Shown one piece after another: positions 25,059 to 37,962 of a DNA stretch of 64,000 bases. A program made the position numbers and the translations under genes. This DNA is from Sporosarcina ureilytica. GTDB taxonomy: Bacteria > Bacillota > Bacilli > Bacillales_A > Planococcaceae. Location: the NCBI RefSeq assembly GCF_001753205.1, contig NZ_CP017560.1, positions 930,001 through 994,000 of the forward strand. The letters are read 5' to 3'. Below the pieces are notes generated by a model, which saw only the letters and a program-made list of their open reading frames with translations, did not search any database and was not told the origin of the DNA. How positions within the stretch are numbered: position 1 is the first letter of the stretch; each line of letters starts with the position of its first letter.

Positions 25059-26084
25059 ATGATACATTTGCATGAAGTTGTGAAGCAATATGGGACAGGC
25101 GCTAATCAGATTGTGGCTGTAGATGGCGTCACGCTTTCTGTTAAGGAAGGCGAAATATTTGGCATCATCGGTTATAGTGGTGCAGGAAAAAGTACGTTAA
25201 TTCGTCTATTAAATGGGCTTGAAATGCCGACTGTTGGAACGGTTAAGGTTGGCGGATTAGAAATCTCCTCAACTAAAGGCAAGCAATTAAGAATGGCGCG
25301 TCAAAAAGTGAGTATGATTTTCCAACACTTCAACTTATTATGGTCAAGAACGGTGAAAGAAAATATTGCTTTCCCGCTTGAGATTTCGGGTGTTGCGAAA
25401 GTGGAACGAGAGAAAAAAGTAGCAGAATTAATTGAGTTGGTCGGTTTGAGCGGCCGTGAAAATGCTTATCCGTCTCAATTGTCAGGAGGGCAAAAGCAAC
25501 GAGTAGGCATCGCGCGTGCACTTGCAAATGATCCGGAAGTATTACTTTGCGATGAAGCTACATCAGCGCTAGACCCGGAAACCACGGATGCCATCCTCGA
25601 TTTATTGACAGGCATAAATAAACGTTTAGGGTTAACGATCGTTCTCATCACGCATGAAATGCATGTGATTCGTAAAATTTGTCATCGCGTAGCAGTCATG
25701 GAAGCAGGAAAAGTTGTTGAAATTGGCGATGTACTAGAAGTATTCCAAATGCCGAAAGAGCCGATTACGAAACGATTTGTGGCGCAATTGACGGAGCCTA
25801 CTGATGCGAAAGAGGCAATTGAGCATATTGGAGAAGCGTTCCCGACAGGAAAACTAGTGAGGCTTGCTTTTGTTGGTGAAAGGACAGAGCAACCGCTTCT
25901 TGCAAGTCTTATCCGAAAGTTCAATATTGATGTAAATATTGTCCAAGGAAATATTTCACATACACAAGCAGGGGCATACGGTAGCCTCATTTTACAACTT
26001 GTTGGTGATGATAAAATCATCGAACAAGCGATTCGTTATCTTCACGAGCACGATGTTCAGACGGAGGTGATTGGTAATGATTGA
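25059..26084 (+). CDS. metN: Methionine ABC transporter ATP-binding protein MetN
   Basis: ATPase of the MetNPQ methionine importer, 341 residues. Walker A GYSGAGKST, Q-loop MIFQHFNLLWSRTV, signature LSGGQKQRVGIARAL, Walker B VLLCDEATSALDPETT and switch histidine LITHEMHVI are present. The C-terminal NIL domain (about 260-341; HTQAGAYGSLILQLVGDD) is the regulatory methionine-sensing domain. The SAM riboswitch controls it. Its end overlaps metP by eight bases. Confidence 0.95.
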   Translation: MIHLHEVVKQYGTGANQIVAVDGVTLSVKEGEIFGIIGYSGAGKSTLIRLLNGLEMPTVGTVKVGGLEISSTKGKQLRMARQKVSMIFQHFNLLWSRTVKENIAFPLEISGVAKVEREKKVAELIELVGLSGRENAYPSQLSGGQKQRVGIARALANDPEVLLCDEATSALDPETTDAILDLLTGINKRLGLTIVLITHEMHVIRKICHRVAVMEAGKVVEIGDVLEVFQMPKEPITKRFVAQLTEPTDAKEAIEHIGEAFPTGKLVRLAFVGERTEQPLLASLIRKFNIDVNIVQGNISHTQAGAYGSLILQLVGDDKIIEQAIRYLHEHDVQTEVIGND

Positions 26085-26745
26085 AAACCTTTTACCAAAC
26101 GTCGATTGGGATAAAATGTGGGAAGCAACTGTAGAAACACTTTATATGACTGTGATGTCAACGTTATTTACGTTTGTTATTGGATTAGCGCTCGGCGTCT
26201 TATTATTCTTATCAGGACCGGGACAGTTATGGTCAAATAAACTTGTCCATACGATTACTGGCGCCATTGTGAATATATTCCGATCCATTCCATTTATCAT
26301 TTTAATTATATTATTGATTCCGTTTACGAAGTTCCTTCTTGGAACGATTCGCGGTCCGGAGGCCGCTTTACCGGCGTTAATTATAGGTGCGGCGCCATTT
26401 TACGGACGAATGGTATTGATTGCCCTTCAAGAAATTGATAAAGGTGTTATTGAAGCAGCGAAGTCAATGGGGGCAAAAACATCTACAATTATTTTTAAAG
26501 TGTTAATTCCGGAATCAATGCCAGCCCTCATCTCAGGAATTACAGTAACAGCGATTGCGCTAGTTGGATATACGGCGATGGCTGGTGTCATTGGCGCGGG
26601 CGGGCTCGGTACATTGGCCTTCCTGGACGGTTTCCAACGAAGTCGAGAAGATGTCGTTTGGGTGGCAACGATTTTAATTTTAATTGTCGTATTCATTATC
26701 CAAATCATTGGAGATTTGTCTGTGAGAAAATTAGATAAAAGATAA
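26077..26745 (+). CDS. metP: Methionine ABC transporter permease MetP
   Basis: Membrane subunit of the methionine importer, 222 residues, about five helices. EAA loop: ALQEIDKGVIEAAKSMGAKT. Family stretches NIFRSIPFIILIILLIPFTK and GYTAMAGVIGAGGLGTLAF identify the MetI/MetP group. ATG 26077, with GGAGGTGATT before it, is preferred to the TTG at 26071. It overlaps metN by eight bases, so translation is probably coupled. Confidence 0.95.
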   Translation: MIENLLPNVDWDKMWEATVETLYMTVMSTLFTFVIGLALGVLLFLSGPGQLWSNKLVHTITGAIVNIFRSIPFIILIILLIPFTKFLLGTIRGPEAALPALIIGAAPFYGRMVLIALQEIDKGVIEAAKSMGAKTSTIIFKVLIPESMPALISGITVTAIALVGYTAMAGVIGAGGLGTLAFLDGFQRSREDVVWVATILILIVVFIIQIIGDLSVRKLDKR

Positions 26746-26809
26746 TTATAGGGAATAATAGGCTTAGCCTATTCACCATATAGAAATAAGGAAAAGGGGA
26801 GTTCATACA

Positions 26810-27646
26810 ATGAAAAAGTTTTTATCAGCAATTTTATTAGCGGCACTTGTTTTAACATTGGTCGCATGTGGTACGAAAAATGATGAAAAGACTAGCGGAA
26901 GTGAAAGTGATAAAGAATCTACATTAGTTGTAGGCGCTTCGAACACACCTCATGCAATTATACTTGAGAAAGCTCAACCGCTATTGAAAGAAAAAGGCGT
27001 TGAACTTGTGATTGAGCAATACACGGATTATGTGTTACCTAACAAAGATTTGGAGTCTGGCGATTTAGATGCTAACTATTTCCAACATATTCCTTTCCTA
27101 GAGTCGAATATTGCGGATCACGGTTATGATTTTGTCAATGCCGGTGGTATTCACATTGAGCCAATCGGCGTTTATTCAAAGAAATACGATTCCCTTGAAG
27201 ACTTGCCGGAAGGTGCAACAATTTTAATGAGTAACTCTGTCGCAGACCACGGTCGTGTACTTGCAATGCTTGAAGCACAGGGTTTGATAAAGCTTGCTGA
27301 AGGTATTGATAAGACAAAAGCAGAAGTGAAGGACATCGTTGATAATCCGAAAAACATTCAATTCGATGCGAACTATGAAGCAGCATTATTGCCTCAGCTT
27401 TACAATAATGATGAAGGGGATGCCGTGCTCATCAACTCGAACTATGCGATTGACGCGGATTTAAATCCACTTAAAGATTCGATTGCGATTGAAGAGTCAG
27501 ATTCACCATACGTGAATATTATTGCGGTACGTAAAGGTGATGAAGATAAAGAAGAGGTTAAAGCTCTGATTGAAGTACTGAGATCAAAGGAAATACAGGA
27601 CTTTATTCTTGAAGAATGGGAAGGTATCGTTGTTCCTGTAAAATAA
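26810..27646 (+). CDS. metQ: Methionine-binding lipoprotein MetQ
   Basis: Methionine-binding component, 278 residues, anchored to the membrane: lipobox LTLVACGTKND (lipidated Cys at about 20). The NlpA fold is shown by VVGASNTPHAIILEKAQPLL, SGDLDANYFQHIPFLES, AGGIHIEPIGVYSKK, NPKNIQFDANYEAALLPQLY and ALIEVLRSKEIQDFI. It is the third gene of the S-box-controlled metNPQ operon and has its own good ribosome binding site (AAGGGGAG). A hairpin terminator follows. Confidence 0.95.
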   Translation: MKKFLSAILLAALVLTLVACGTKNDEKTSGSESDKESTLVVGASNTPHAIILEKAQPLLKEKGVELVIEQYTDYVLPNKDLESGDLDANYFQHIPFLESNIADHGYDFVNAGGIHIEPIGVYSKKYDSLEDLPEGATILMSNSVADHGRVLAMLEAQGLIKLAEGIDKTKAEVKDIVDNPKNIQFDANYEAALLPQLYNNDEGDAVLINSNYAIDADLNPLKDSIAIEESDSPYVNIIAVRKGDEDKEEVKALIEVLRSKEIQDFILEEWEGIVVPVK

Positions 27647-27657
27647 GTTTTAAAACT

Positions 27658-27690
27658 AAAGCGTCACTTCCAAGCGAAGTGGCGCTTTAA
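27658..27690 (+). terminator. Terminator of metNPQ
   Basis: AAAGCGTCACTTC pairs with GAAGTGGCGCTTT, one G-T pair, around CAAGC; the T-run is short. Confidence 0.75.
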
Positions 27691-28068
27691 CTTATTATAA
27701 GAGAATAATTAAATGACGTAGGATTCAATTGATATGTTTCTTTGGAATTGCATAAGATGAAATCATGTACATATGGGAGGGGTGTGAGAAAAGGGCTAGG
27801 GGGTACCTTTCTAATTAAGAGTAACTACCCTGGGCGCGGTTTTGGGAAAGGATTGATGGCGTAACTTCCTCGTTCGTGATACAGGGTTTTTTAAATGTTA
27901 TTATTAGTGAAGTAATGGTGAAGTGTCTGGTAGGCGAACGCTTTCAGGTAATAACCTTTCAATGTTCGCTTATTGGGGTTTGAATAATAGGTATAAAGTA
28001 TGTTTATTTCTTCAAATATATATGTTAATCTTATATTCAAATAGTTAGAAAATAAAGGGGGAATTGAT
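27691..28068 (+). other. Long G-rich leader before the symporter gene, unidentified
   Basis: Two possible hairpins: AGGGGGTA / TACCCT around 27797-27832, and GCGAAC / GTTCGC at about 27934-27972 with inner AGGT/ACCT. A T-run occurs at about 27888. It does not match a riboswitch class I recognise. A 26-codon GTG frame (27784-27864, MRKGLGGTFLIKSNYPGRGF plus GKGLMA) has a binding site too close to its start. Confidence 0.35.
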
Positions 28069-29247
28069 TTGAAATTACGAATCGGCCTTATCGGAAGAAT
28101 TATCATTGCGATAGCACTAGCGGTTGGTCTTGGGTTATTGTTACCGGGGATTCACGAAGGGTTTGCGAAATGGTTTGTTAGGCTATTCGCAACATTTAAT
28201 ATGTTGTTTGGCGGTTTCTTGAATTTTGTTGTTCCATTAATTATCATTGGGTTCATTGCACCGGGAATTGCTAAGCTTGGAAAAGGATCAGGAAAACTAC
28301 TAGGTCTTGCAACTGTATTTGCTTATGCATCTACAATCTTCGCTGGTATTATGGCATTTATTGCTGCAACGGCGTTCTTGCCTGGTTTCATTGGAAATGT
28401 TACAGGCGACAATATCGGGGATGCAGCAAGAGAAGCAGGGACAGCATTTTTTGAGCTTGAAATGCCACCGATTATGGGTGTAATGGCTGCACTTCTCATT
28501 GCATTTTTATTCGGAATTGGAATGGCTTCCATCGGTAGTAAAACGATGTTACCCGTTTTCGAGGAATTGCAAATGCTTATTGAAAAAGTGATTTCCTATG
28601 TAATTATTCCATTACTACCTGTCCATATTTTAGGGATTTTCCTGAATATGACCTATACAGGAGAAGTTGGAAAAGTACTTTCTGTCTTCGCAGTTGTTTT
28701 TATTATGATTATTATTCTTCATATACTCATGCTTACAATTCAATATACAATTGCTGGTGCGATGTCGAAAAAGAATCCTTTCTTTTTAATGAAAACAATG
28801 TCTCCAGCTTATTTTACAGCAATAGGAACGCAATCTTCAGCTGCAACGATTCCGGTTACTTTAAGACAAGCACGTAAAACAGGTGCATCCGATAAAGTAA
28901 CGGACTTTACAATTCCGCTATTCGCAACGATTCATCTTTCGGGGAGTACGATTACACTTGTATCTTGTTCAATTGGTGTCTTATTGATGAATGGCATGCC
29001 AGTTAGTTTTGTAGAGTATTTACCATTTATTTTAATGCTAGGCGTCACAATGATTGCAGCACCTGGTGTACCGGGCGGGGCTGTAATGGCTGCAGTAGGC
29101 CTATTAAGTTCTATGCTTGGATTTAGCGAAGCAATGGTTGCTTTAATGATTGCACTCTATATGGCACAAGATAGTTTCGGAACTGCAACGAACGTTACTG
29201 GTGACGGTGCGATTGCGATTATGGTTGATAAATTTACAAAAAAATAG
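28069..29247 (+). CDS. Dicarboxylate/amino acid:cation symporter (DAACS family)
   Basis: Membrane symporter of 392 residues with the glutamate-transporter-homologue fold. The conserved Ser-rich loop is AIGTQSSAATIPVTLRQARK, followed by PLFATIHLSGSTITLVSCSI (normally NMDGT in glutamate transporters, here HLSGS) and the C-terminal APGVPGGAVMAAVGLLSS and DSFGTATNVTGDGAIAIMVD. The latter replaces the R/T-x-x-N-V-x-G-D of acidic amino-acid carriers, so the substrate may not be glutamate or aspartate. The start is TTG 28069 with AAGGGGG eight bases before it. Monocistronic with a strong terminator. Confidence 0.85.
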   Translation: MKLRIGLIGRIIIAIALAVGLGLLLPGIHEGFAKWFVRLFATFNMLFGGFLNFVVPLIIIGFIAPGIAKLGKGSGKLLGLATVFAYASTIFAGIMAFIAATAFLPGFIGNVTGDNIGDAAREAGTAFFELEMPPIMGVMAALLIAFLFGIGMASIGSKTMLPVFEELQMLIEKVISYVIIPLLPVHILGIFLNMTYTGEVGKVLSVFAVVFIMIIILHILMLTIQYTIAGAMSKKNPFFLMKTMSPAYFTAIGTQSSAATIPVTLRQARKTGASDKVTDFTIPLFATIHLSGSTITLVSCSIGVLLMNGMPVSFVEYLPFILMLGVTMIAAPGVPGGAVMAAVGLLSSMLGFSEAMVALMIALYMAQDSFGTATNVTGDGAIAIMVDKFTKK

Positions 29248-29256
29248 AGAATTCAA

Positions 29257-29309
29257 GAAATGCTTTTTCTCAATGACTAATAGTCAATTGAGAAAAAGCA
29301 TTTCTTTTG
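29257..29309 (+). terminator. Strong terminator of the symporter gene
   Basis: GAAATGCTTTTTCTCAATGACTA pairs along 23 bases with TAGTCAATTGAGAAAAAGCATTTC, one irregular position, followed by TTTTGC. The stem is nearly symmetric. Confidence 0.88.
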
Positions 29310-29464
29310 CTATACTAGGATTGATAAGCGGGGAATTACGAGTAAGCCGTTTGGAATGTGTTTAATTCAAACATTTGCAAGGGGACCGTTTATAGGATAA
29401 GATTAGAATTATACTAAATTGAGAATGGCTATCCATTCGCATTTATCATATTGGAGGTATAGGA

Positions 29465-30244
29465 ATGGCAACTTTAGAAATAAAAGGCCTTCACGTTGAA
29501 ATCGAAGGCAAGGAAATTTTGAAAGGCGTCGATTTGACGATTAATACAAACGAGATCCATGCAATCATGGGTCCGAACGGTACAGGAAAGTCAACTCTCG
29601 CGCAAGCGATTATGGGTCACCCTAGATATGAAATCACTTCAGGTTCAGTCACATTAGATGGTGAAGATGTACTGGAAATGGAAGTAGACGAGCGTGCGAA
29701 TGCTGGTTTATTCCTAGCGATGCAATATCCAAGTGAAGTAGCTGGTGTTACAAACGCAGACTTCTTACGTTCAGCAATTAACGCAAAACGTGAAGAAGGC
29801 GACGAAATTCCACTTATGGGCTTCATTCGTGAGTTAGATGCGAAAATGGATACACTCGAAATGCACGAAGATATGGCAACACGTTATTTAAACGAAGGAT
29901 TCTCAGGTGGAGAGAAAAAGCGTAACGAAATTCTTCAGTTAATGATGTTAAAGCCCAAGTTTGCAATCCTAGATGAAATCGACTCCGGTTTAGACATTGA
30001 CGCACTTCGCATCGTATCTAAAGGTGTTAACGAAATGCGCGGAGAAAACTTTGGTTGCTTAATCATTACACACTATCAGCGCCTACTTGACTACATTACA
30101 CCGGATCACGTACACGTAATGATGCAAGGTAAAGTTGTGAAATCAGGTGGTCCTGAGTTAGCGCAAAAACTTGAAGCTGAAGGGTACGACTGGTTACACC
30201 AAGAACTTGGTATTGAAGCAGAAACTGCAGAGCAAGAAGCATAA
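29465..30244 (+). CDS. sufC: Fe-S cluster assembly ATPase SufC
   Basis: ATPase subunit of the SufBCD scaffold, 259 residues, soluble. Walker A is GPNGTGKST, signature FSGGEKKRNEILQLM, Walker B FAILDEIDSGLDIDAL and switch histidine LIITHYQRLLDYI; the DEIDSGLD and ITHYQRLL sequences are diagnostic for SufC rather than a transporter ATPase. It drives conformational change in SufB-SufD during cluster assembly. First gene of sufC-D-S-U-B, preceded by GGAGG. Confidence 0.96.
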   Translation: MATLEIKGLHVEIEGKEILKGVDLTINTNEIHAIMGPNGTGKSTLAQAIMGHPRYEITSGSVTLDGEDVLEMEVDERANAGLFLAMQYPSEVAGVTNADFLRSAINAKREEGDEIPLMGFIRELDAKMDTLEMHEDMATRYLNEGFSGGEKKRNEILQLMMLKPKFAILDEIDSGLDIDALRIVSKGVNEMRGENFGCLIITHYQRLLDYITPDHVHVMMQGKVVKSGGPELAQKLEAEGYDWLHQELGIEAETAEQEA

Positions 30245-30262
30245 GAAAGGGGACAATTCAAA

Positions 30263-33232
<2,970 letters not shown>

Positions 33233-33338
33233 ACGATTTGTTTGAAAAGTGCTATCGTCTATTCAGTTGGAGCTAACGGAATGGGCGATGCTCTCTATAC
33301 CTTTTCAAGCGTATATTATATGAACGGAGGAATAATCA

Positions 33339-34736
33339 ATGGCTAAAAAAATGCCTGAAATCGGCGAATATAAATACGGTTTCCATGATGAAGACGTCTC
33401 GGTGTTTCGTTCTGAACGTGGACTAACACGTGCAATCGTCGAAGAAATTTCATCTATGAAAGAAGAGCCACAGTGGATGCTCGACTACCGTTTAAAGTCA
33501 TTAGAGCTATTTTACGAAATGCCTATGCCGCAATGGGGTGGAGATTTAAGTGCGCTTAACTTTGATGAAATCACCTATTACGTAAAAGCTTCTGATGCAA
33601 CTGAACGTTCATGGGATGAAGTTCCAGAAGAAATTAAACGCACATTTGATAAACTAGGAATTCCTGAAGCAGAACAAAAGTATTTAGCAGGGGTTTCTGC
33701 ACAATACGAATCTGAAGTTGTTTACCACAACATGAAATCAGAATTAGAAGATCAAGGGATTATCTTTAAAGATACAGATACTGCGCTTCAAGAAAACGAA
33801 GAAATATTTAAAAAGTATTGGGGTACGGTCATCCCGAACTCTGACAACAAATTTGCTGCATTGAACTCAGCAGTTTGGTCAGGTGGTTCATTCATTTACG
33901 TACCACCAGGTGTGAAAGTAGAATCCCCACTACAAGCGTATTTCCGTATTAACTCGGAAAACATGGGACAATTCGAACGTACAATGATCATCGTTGACGA
34001 AGGCGCAAGCGTTCACTACGTTGAAGGATGTACAGCACCAATTTTCACAACGAACTCACTTCACAGTGCCGTTGTAGAAATTATCGTAAAAGAAAATGGT
34101 TATTGCCGTTATACGACAATCCAAAACTGGGCGAACAACGTTTACAACCTCGTTACGAAACGTGCAGTTGTAGATGCGCACGGTACGATGGAATGGATTG
34201 ACGGAAATATCGGTTCAAAAGTGACAATGAAATACCCAGCAGTTCTCCTTCGCGGAGAAGGTGCACGCGGTATGACATTATCCATTGCCCTTTCAGGTAA
34301 AGGCCAAACACAAGACGCTGGTGCGAAAATGATGCACTTAGCACCGAATACATCGTCCACAATCGTTTCTAAATCGATTTCTCACGGCGGTGGAGTTGGA
34401 ACATACCGTGGAATTGTACACTTCGGACGTAGAGCAGACGGCGCTAGCTCAAACATTGAGTGTGACGCGCTACTAATGGATGACATCTCCATTTCCGACA
34501 CAATTCCATACAACGAAATCCTAAACGACAACATTTCACTTCAGCACGAGGCAAGCGTTTCTAAAGTATCTGAAGATCAGCTCTTCTACTTAATGAGCCG
34601 CGGTGTTCCAGAGCTAGAAGCAATCGAAATGATTGTTCTCGGTTTCATCGAGCCATTCACAAAAGAACTACCGATGGAATACGCGGTAGAAATGAACCGC
34701 TTGATTAAATTCGAGATGGAAGGTTCTATTGGATAA
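33339..34736 (+). CDS. sufB: Fe-S cluster assembly protein SufB
   Basis: Core scaffold protein, 465 residues. It shows [60 protein letters not shown] (with a conserved Cys), [39 protein letters not shown] and the C-terminal [20 protein letters not shown]. These are canonical SufB signatures. It is the last suf gene, after a gap of 106 bases from sufU. A strong terminator follows. Confidence 0.96.
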   Translation: MAKKMPEIGEYKYGFHDEDVSVFRSERGLTRAIVEEISSMKEEPQWMLDYRLKSLELFYEMPMPQWGGDLSALNFDEITYYVKASDATERSWDEVPEEIKRTFDKLGIPEAEQKYLAGVSAQYESEVVYHNMKSELEDQGIIFKDTDTALQENEEIFKKYWGTVIPNSDNKFAALNSAVWSGGSFIYVPPGVKVESPLQAYFRINSENMGQFERTMIIVDEGASVHYVEGCTAPIFTTNSLHSAVVEIIVKENGYCRYTTIQNWANNVYNLVTKRAVVDAHGTMEWIDGNIGSKVTMKYPAVLLRGEGARGMTLSIALSGKGQTQDAGAKMMHLAPNTSSTIVSKSISHGGGVGTYRGIVHFGRRADGASSNIECDALLMDDISISDTIPYNEILNDNISLQHEASVSKVSEDQLFYLMSRGVPELEAIEMIVLGFIEPFTKELPMEYAVEMNRLIKFEMEGSIG

Positions 34737-34743
34737 TACAACA

Positions 34744-34783
34744 AACCCCGTCATAACAAAGTTTATGACGGGGTTGTTTTTTT
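34744..34783 (+). terminator. Terminator of the suf operon
   Basis: AACCCCGTCATAA pairs with TTATGACGGGGTT, followed by a run of T. It may also serve the convergent permease gene. Confidence 0.9.
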
Positions 34784-34806
34784 ATAGATTTGAAAGCGTG
34801 CCGACT

Positions 34807-36162
34807 TTATCTCTCAACTATTTTATTTGTATTCGGTAATATAATGTGTAATAAAATGGCTGCAATGGATGCTGTTGCGATTGATGAACCGAATAAATAT
34901 TGAATGAATGTAGGCAATGAATATAAAAAGTCTGCCGGGATTAATGCAAGTGCCAATGCTAAAATCATTGGGATTGCGATAATATACATTTCTTTCTCGG
35001 TAATTTTTACTCTCTTAATCACCTGTAATCCATTGATTGAAATGATTCCACAAATGATAATAAATACGCCTCCAATTACAGCAGCGGGAATGGATGAAAT
35101 AAGCGCAGCTAATTTACCAGATAAACCAAATATAAAAAACCAAATACCAACTGCGATGAATACTCGTCGACTTGCAACGCCAGTAATGGAAATAATACCA
35201 GCATTCGTTGAATAACCTGTTACAGGTGTAGAACCGGCCATAGTAGCTACCACACAACCAATACCTTCACCAATTACACCATTATTAATGTTTTTGTCTG
35301 TCAGCGGTTTTTGGATGACATCACTAATGGCAAACCATGTACCTGTCGTCTCCGCCATTAAAACAATATAAATGATGATCATTGTTAAAATGGCCGAAAA
35401 ATTAAAGGTAAATCCAAAATCAACAAAAGGGATTTGTGGTAAACTAAACCAGCTAGCTTTGCTTACTGCTGATAAATCTAAGATCCCCATAGAATTAGAA
35501 GCAATACAACCAGCTATTAAAGCAATAATTACGGATGTTATTCGGAAAGTGCCCCCGCGTTTACGGAGAATCGAACCTAACATGACACATAAAATTAATA
35601 CACCACCTGTGATTAATGCCAAAATGATATTTTGACTCGTCGTTGCACCGGCACCGTTATAAATATTATTGTTTAGCGCAACAGGCATTAAAGAAAGCCC
35701 GACAACGAAAATAATTGTACCTCCAACGATTGGTGGAATAAAGATTTTTACAATTTTATTAAAAACACCAGTAAATCCAAGGATAATGACTAGAATACCA
35801 CCAATCAGACTAGCCCCAAGGACCGAACTCCATCCTAATTCTCCGCCCCCACTTGCAGCGTATATCCCAATAATTGCACCGATTGGGACGTAAGATGGAC
35901 CTTGTGCCATTGGTAGTTTCATACAAAAATGGGTTTGAATGATTGTTGCGACTCCAGCTGCGATAAAAGTTGCTTGAATTAAAGCGGAAGATTGATCGGC
36001 ATGTAAACCAATTAACATGGCGATAAGAAATGGAACAACATAAACATCCATCGCTACAACATGTTGTAATCCTAGAATGGCTGAACGGCCGAAGGATACC
36101 TTTTCATCTGGACCTACGGTTAAACTTTGATTTGTATCAGTTGTATTTGCTTTAGTACTCAC
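34807..36162 (-). CDS. NCS2 family purine (xanthine/urate-type) permease
   Basis: Nucleobase:cation symporter of 451 residues with about 14 helices. TM1 carries the QHVVAM motif of the family. The substrate-site glutamate lies in IVLMAETTGTWFAISDVI, and the NAT signature region is TPVTGYSTNAGIISITGVAS followed by RR. The neighbouring guanine deaminase and aminotransferase suggest uptake of a purine such as xanthine, guanine or urate; which one cannot be decided here. It is transcribed after the deaminase gene, 15 bases apart, so the two form an operon. Confidence 0.88.
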   Translation of the reverse strand: MSTKANTTDTNQSLTVGPDEKVSFGRSAILGLQHVVAMDVYVVPFLIAMLIGLHADQSSALIQATFIAAGVATIIQTHFCMKLPMAQGPSYVPIGAIIGIYAASGGGELGWSSVLGASLIGGILVIILGFTGVFNKIVKIFIPPIVGGTIIFVVGLSLMPVALNNNIYNGAGATTSQNIILALITGGVLILCVMLGSILRKRGGTFRITSVIIALIAGCIASNSMGILDLSAVSKASWFSLPQIPFVDFGFTFNFSAILTMIIIYIVLMAETTGTWFAISDVIQKPLTDKNINNGVIGEGIGCVVATMAGSTPVTGYSTNAGIISITGVASRRVFIAVGIWFFIFGLSGKLAALISSIPAAVIGGVFIIICGIISINGLQVIKRVKITEKEMYIIAIPMILALALALIPADFLYSLPTFIQYLFGSSIATASIAAILLHIILPNTNKIVER

Positions 36163-36177
36163 GTTTTACACCTCAGA

Positions 36178-37545
36178 TTATTTTTGTTTGCTATGAACCT
36201 TTTCACCTTGAACCCATACTTCGCGAATATGCTCTGGACGAGTTAAGTACATGATTTTTTGGAAAATATCAATCAACTCATCCCCATTGAAAATAGGAAG
36301 TGGGATTGTTGTATGTTTCGTATCAACGATTTGCACGTCCCACGTATAATTTTCTTGAATCTTTCCAATCGGTAAGCTTAAACTTTCCCCGCCGCCAGCG
36401 GTTGCGAAGTAGAAGGCTTCATTAATGGTAATACGTGAATTTTCTAGACCGCGTTCTTGTGAAGGTAATGATGGATCCACACCGTCTTCTAACATTCTTG
36501 AAGTGATGACGGATTGGCGAATATTGTCATATAGACTAGGTGAGAAGCCGCCTGAAATATCTGACCCTAACCCGATTTCAATTCCTTTTTCACTAAAATT
36601 CTTTAACGGAAGTGCACTATTCGCAAAATATGCATTTGAAATTGGGCAATGTGCGATTGCAGTGCCGGTCTCTTTAAATAAATCTTGGTCGTTCTCTTCT
36701 AAGAAGTTACAATGCGCCATCACTGACTTATCTTGTAATAAACCAAAATCATGCAAGGCAAAGGCATCGTTTTTTCCAAAACGTTCTTTAACATATCCAT
36801 GTGCCCAATCACTCTCGCTACAATGTGATTGAATATGCGTATCATATTTAGCCGCAAGTTCCCCTAACCCTTTTAAAGCTTCATCCGTACAACTAGGAAT
36901 AAATCTTGGTGTCACAACAGGGTACACACCTTGTTTGACGTTTTTAGCTAATTCTTTAACCGCAATAATAAAATCTTCAGTATCTGTTAATGCACTAGCA
37001 GTATTTTGATCACGATAGAATGCTGGATTTTGACTTGTGTCATCCATCACAACTTTACCGACCAGTCCACGTTGCCCTTTATCTGCACAAATTTGTGCAA
37101 GTAATATACTTGCTTCTTTATGAACCGTAGCAAAATAGAGTGCTGTTGTTGTTCCGTTTGCTAGCAGTTGATTTACGACTTGCTCATAGACTTCTTTGGC
37201 AAATTGAATATCAGAGAACTTAGCTTCGATTGGAAAAGTATACGTATTTAACCAATCATAAAGCGGCAAATCTAAAGCTGTTCCTGTTTGTGCCCATTGT
37301 GGCGCATGAACATGTAGGTCAATGAAACCGGGTAGGAGAAATTGCCCTTCATCTAAACGGTGAAAATTTTTGTTATTTTGATGGGCGGTAACAAAACTTT
37401 CGTAATCGGAATTAGTAGGGGAGATTATTTTTTCAATCATACCGTCTGAATTTACGCAAAAAATATGGTCATTCAAGATAGTAACTTCCTTGGATGATTT
37501 ACTTGTAAATGCAGTTCCTTGGAAAATAAGCGAATAATCGATCAA
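36178..37545 (-). CDS. guaD: Guanine deaminase (amidohydrolase superfamily)
   Basis: Zinc-dependent deaminase converting guanine to xanthine and ammonia, 455 residues. Metal ligands: HVHAPQ of the first strand (PGFIDLHVHAPQWAQTGTAL), His in HIQSHCSESDWAHGYV, His in SVMAHCNF and Asp in IGLGSDISGGFSPSLYDNIR. PRFIPSCTDEALKGL and AIAHCPISNAYFANSALPL fit the eukaryotic-type (amidohydrolase) guanine deaminase, unrelated to the small cytidine-deaminase-fold GuaD of B. subtilis. TTG 37545 with GAGGTG six bases before it is preferred; ATG 37566 has no binding site. It is the first gene of a two-gene operon with the NCS2 permease. Confidence 0.87.
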   Translation of the reverse strand: MIDYSLIFQGTAFTSKSSKEVTILNDHIFCVNSDGMIEKIISPTNSDYESFVTAHQNNKNFHRLDEGQFLLPGFIDLHVHAPQWAQTGTALDLPLYDWLNTYTFPIEAKFSDIQFAKEVYEQVVNQLLANGTTTALYFATVHKEASILLAQICADKGQRGLVGKVVMDDTSQNPAFYRDQNTASALTDTEDFIIAVKELAKNVKQGVYPVVTPRFIPSCTDEALKGLGELAAKYDTHIQSHCSESDWAHGYVKERFGKNDAFALHDFGLLQDKSVMAHCNFLEENDQDLFKETGTAIAHCPISNAYFANSALPLKNFSEKGIEIGLGSDISGGFSPSLYDNIRQSVITSRMLEDGVDPSLPSQERGLENSRITINEAFYFATAGGGESLSLPIGKIQENYTWDVQIVDTKHTTIPLPIFNGDELIDIFQKIMYLTRPEHIREVWVQGEKVHSKQK

Positions 37546-37566
37546 AGTATACACCTCAATGTTCAT

Positions 37567-37962
37567 TTTTAATTAATATATTGGCTATTATAATAACTAA
37601 TTACGGAAAAGTCTACATGAAAAGCGAACGATGTGAAAAAAGTTAGGAAATGGCAATCAAGTATGCGTTTACATTAATTAGCCGGTAATACTTGTGGAAC
37701 CTGTCCAATGAGATAAAGATAAAAGAGTGAAGTAAAAGCTCATATAAGCGGAATATTCCATCGTCTGTATGCGAGGATTTACTATCTAATGAAAGAAAAT
37801 AGGGGAATGGAAAAGAAGCCGCTCATGCTTGTATAGATACCTACATAAAATATGCTTTATTTCAAAGAACTTTGTAAATTTTGTCTTGAGCGCTTCAATG
37901 TGAAGAAAATCAGAATAATGCTACACTAGTAGATAGAAATGATTTTAGGGGGGGGCTAAATA
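37567..37962. other. Divergent intergenic region of the purine genes
   Basis: It separates the deaminase/permease operon from the aminotransferase gene and must hold both promoters. AAAAGCGAACGAT (37620-37632) matches the PurR box consensus AWWWCCGAACWWT at 11 of 13 positions; a second, inverted box is only weak. No riboswitch was recognised. Confidence 0.35.

Noticed and set aside
27784..27864. A 26-codon GTG frame with glycine-rich translation
   Set aside because: The putative binding site GGGAGG is only three bases from the start, and the region looks more like a structured leader; kept as a remark only.
37620..37632. Possible PurR box upstream of the guanine deaminase gene
   Set aside because: One half-site matches at 11 of 13 positions, but PurR needs two suitably placed boxes and the second is poor. 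A matrix scan would decide.
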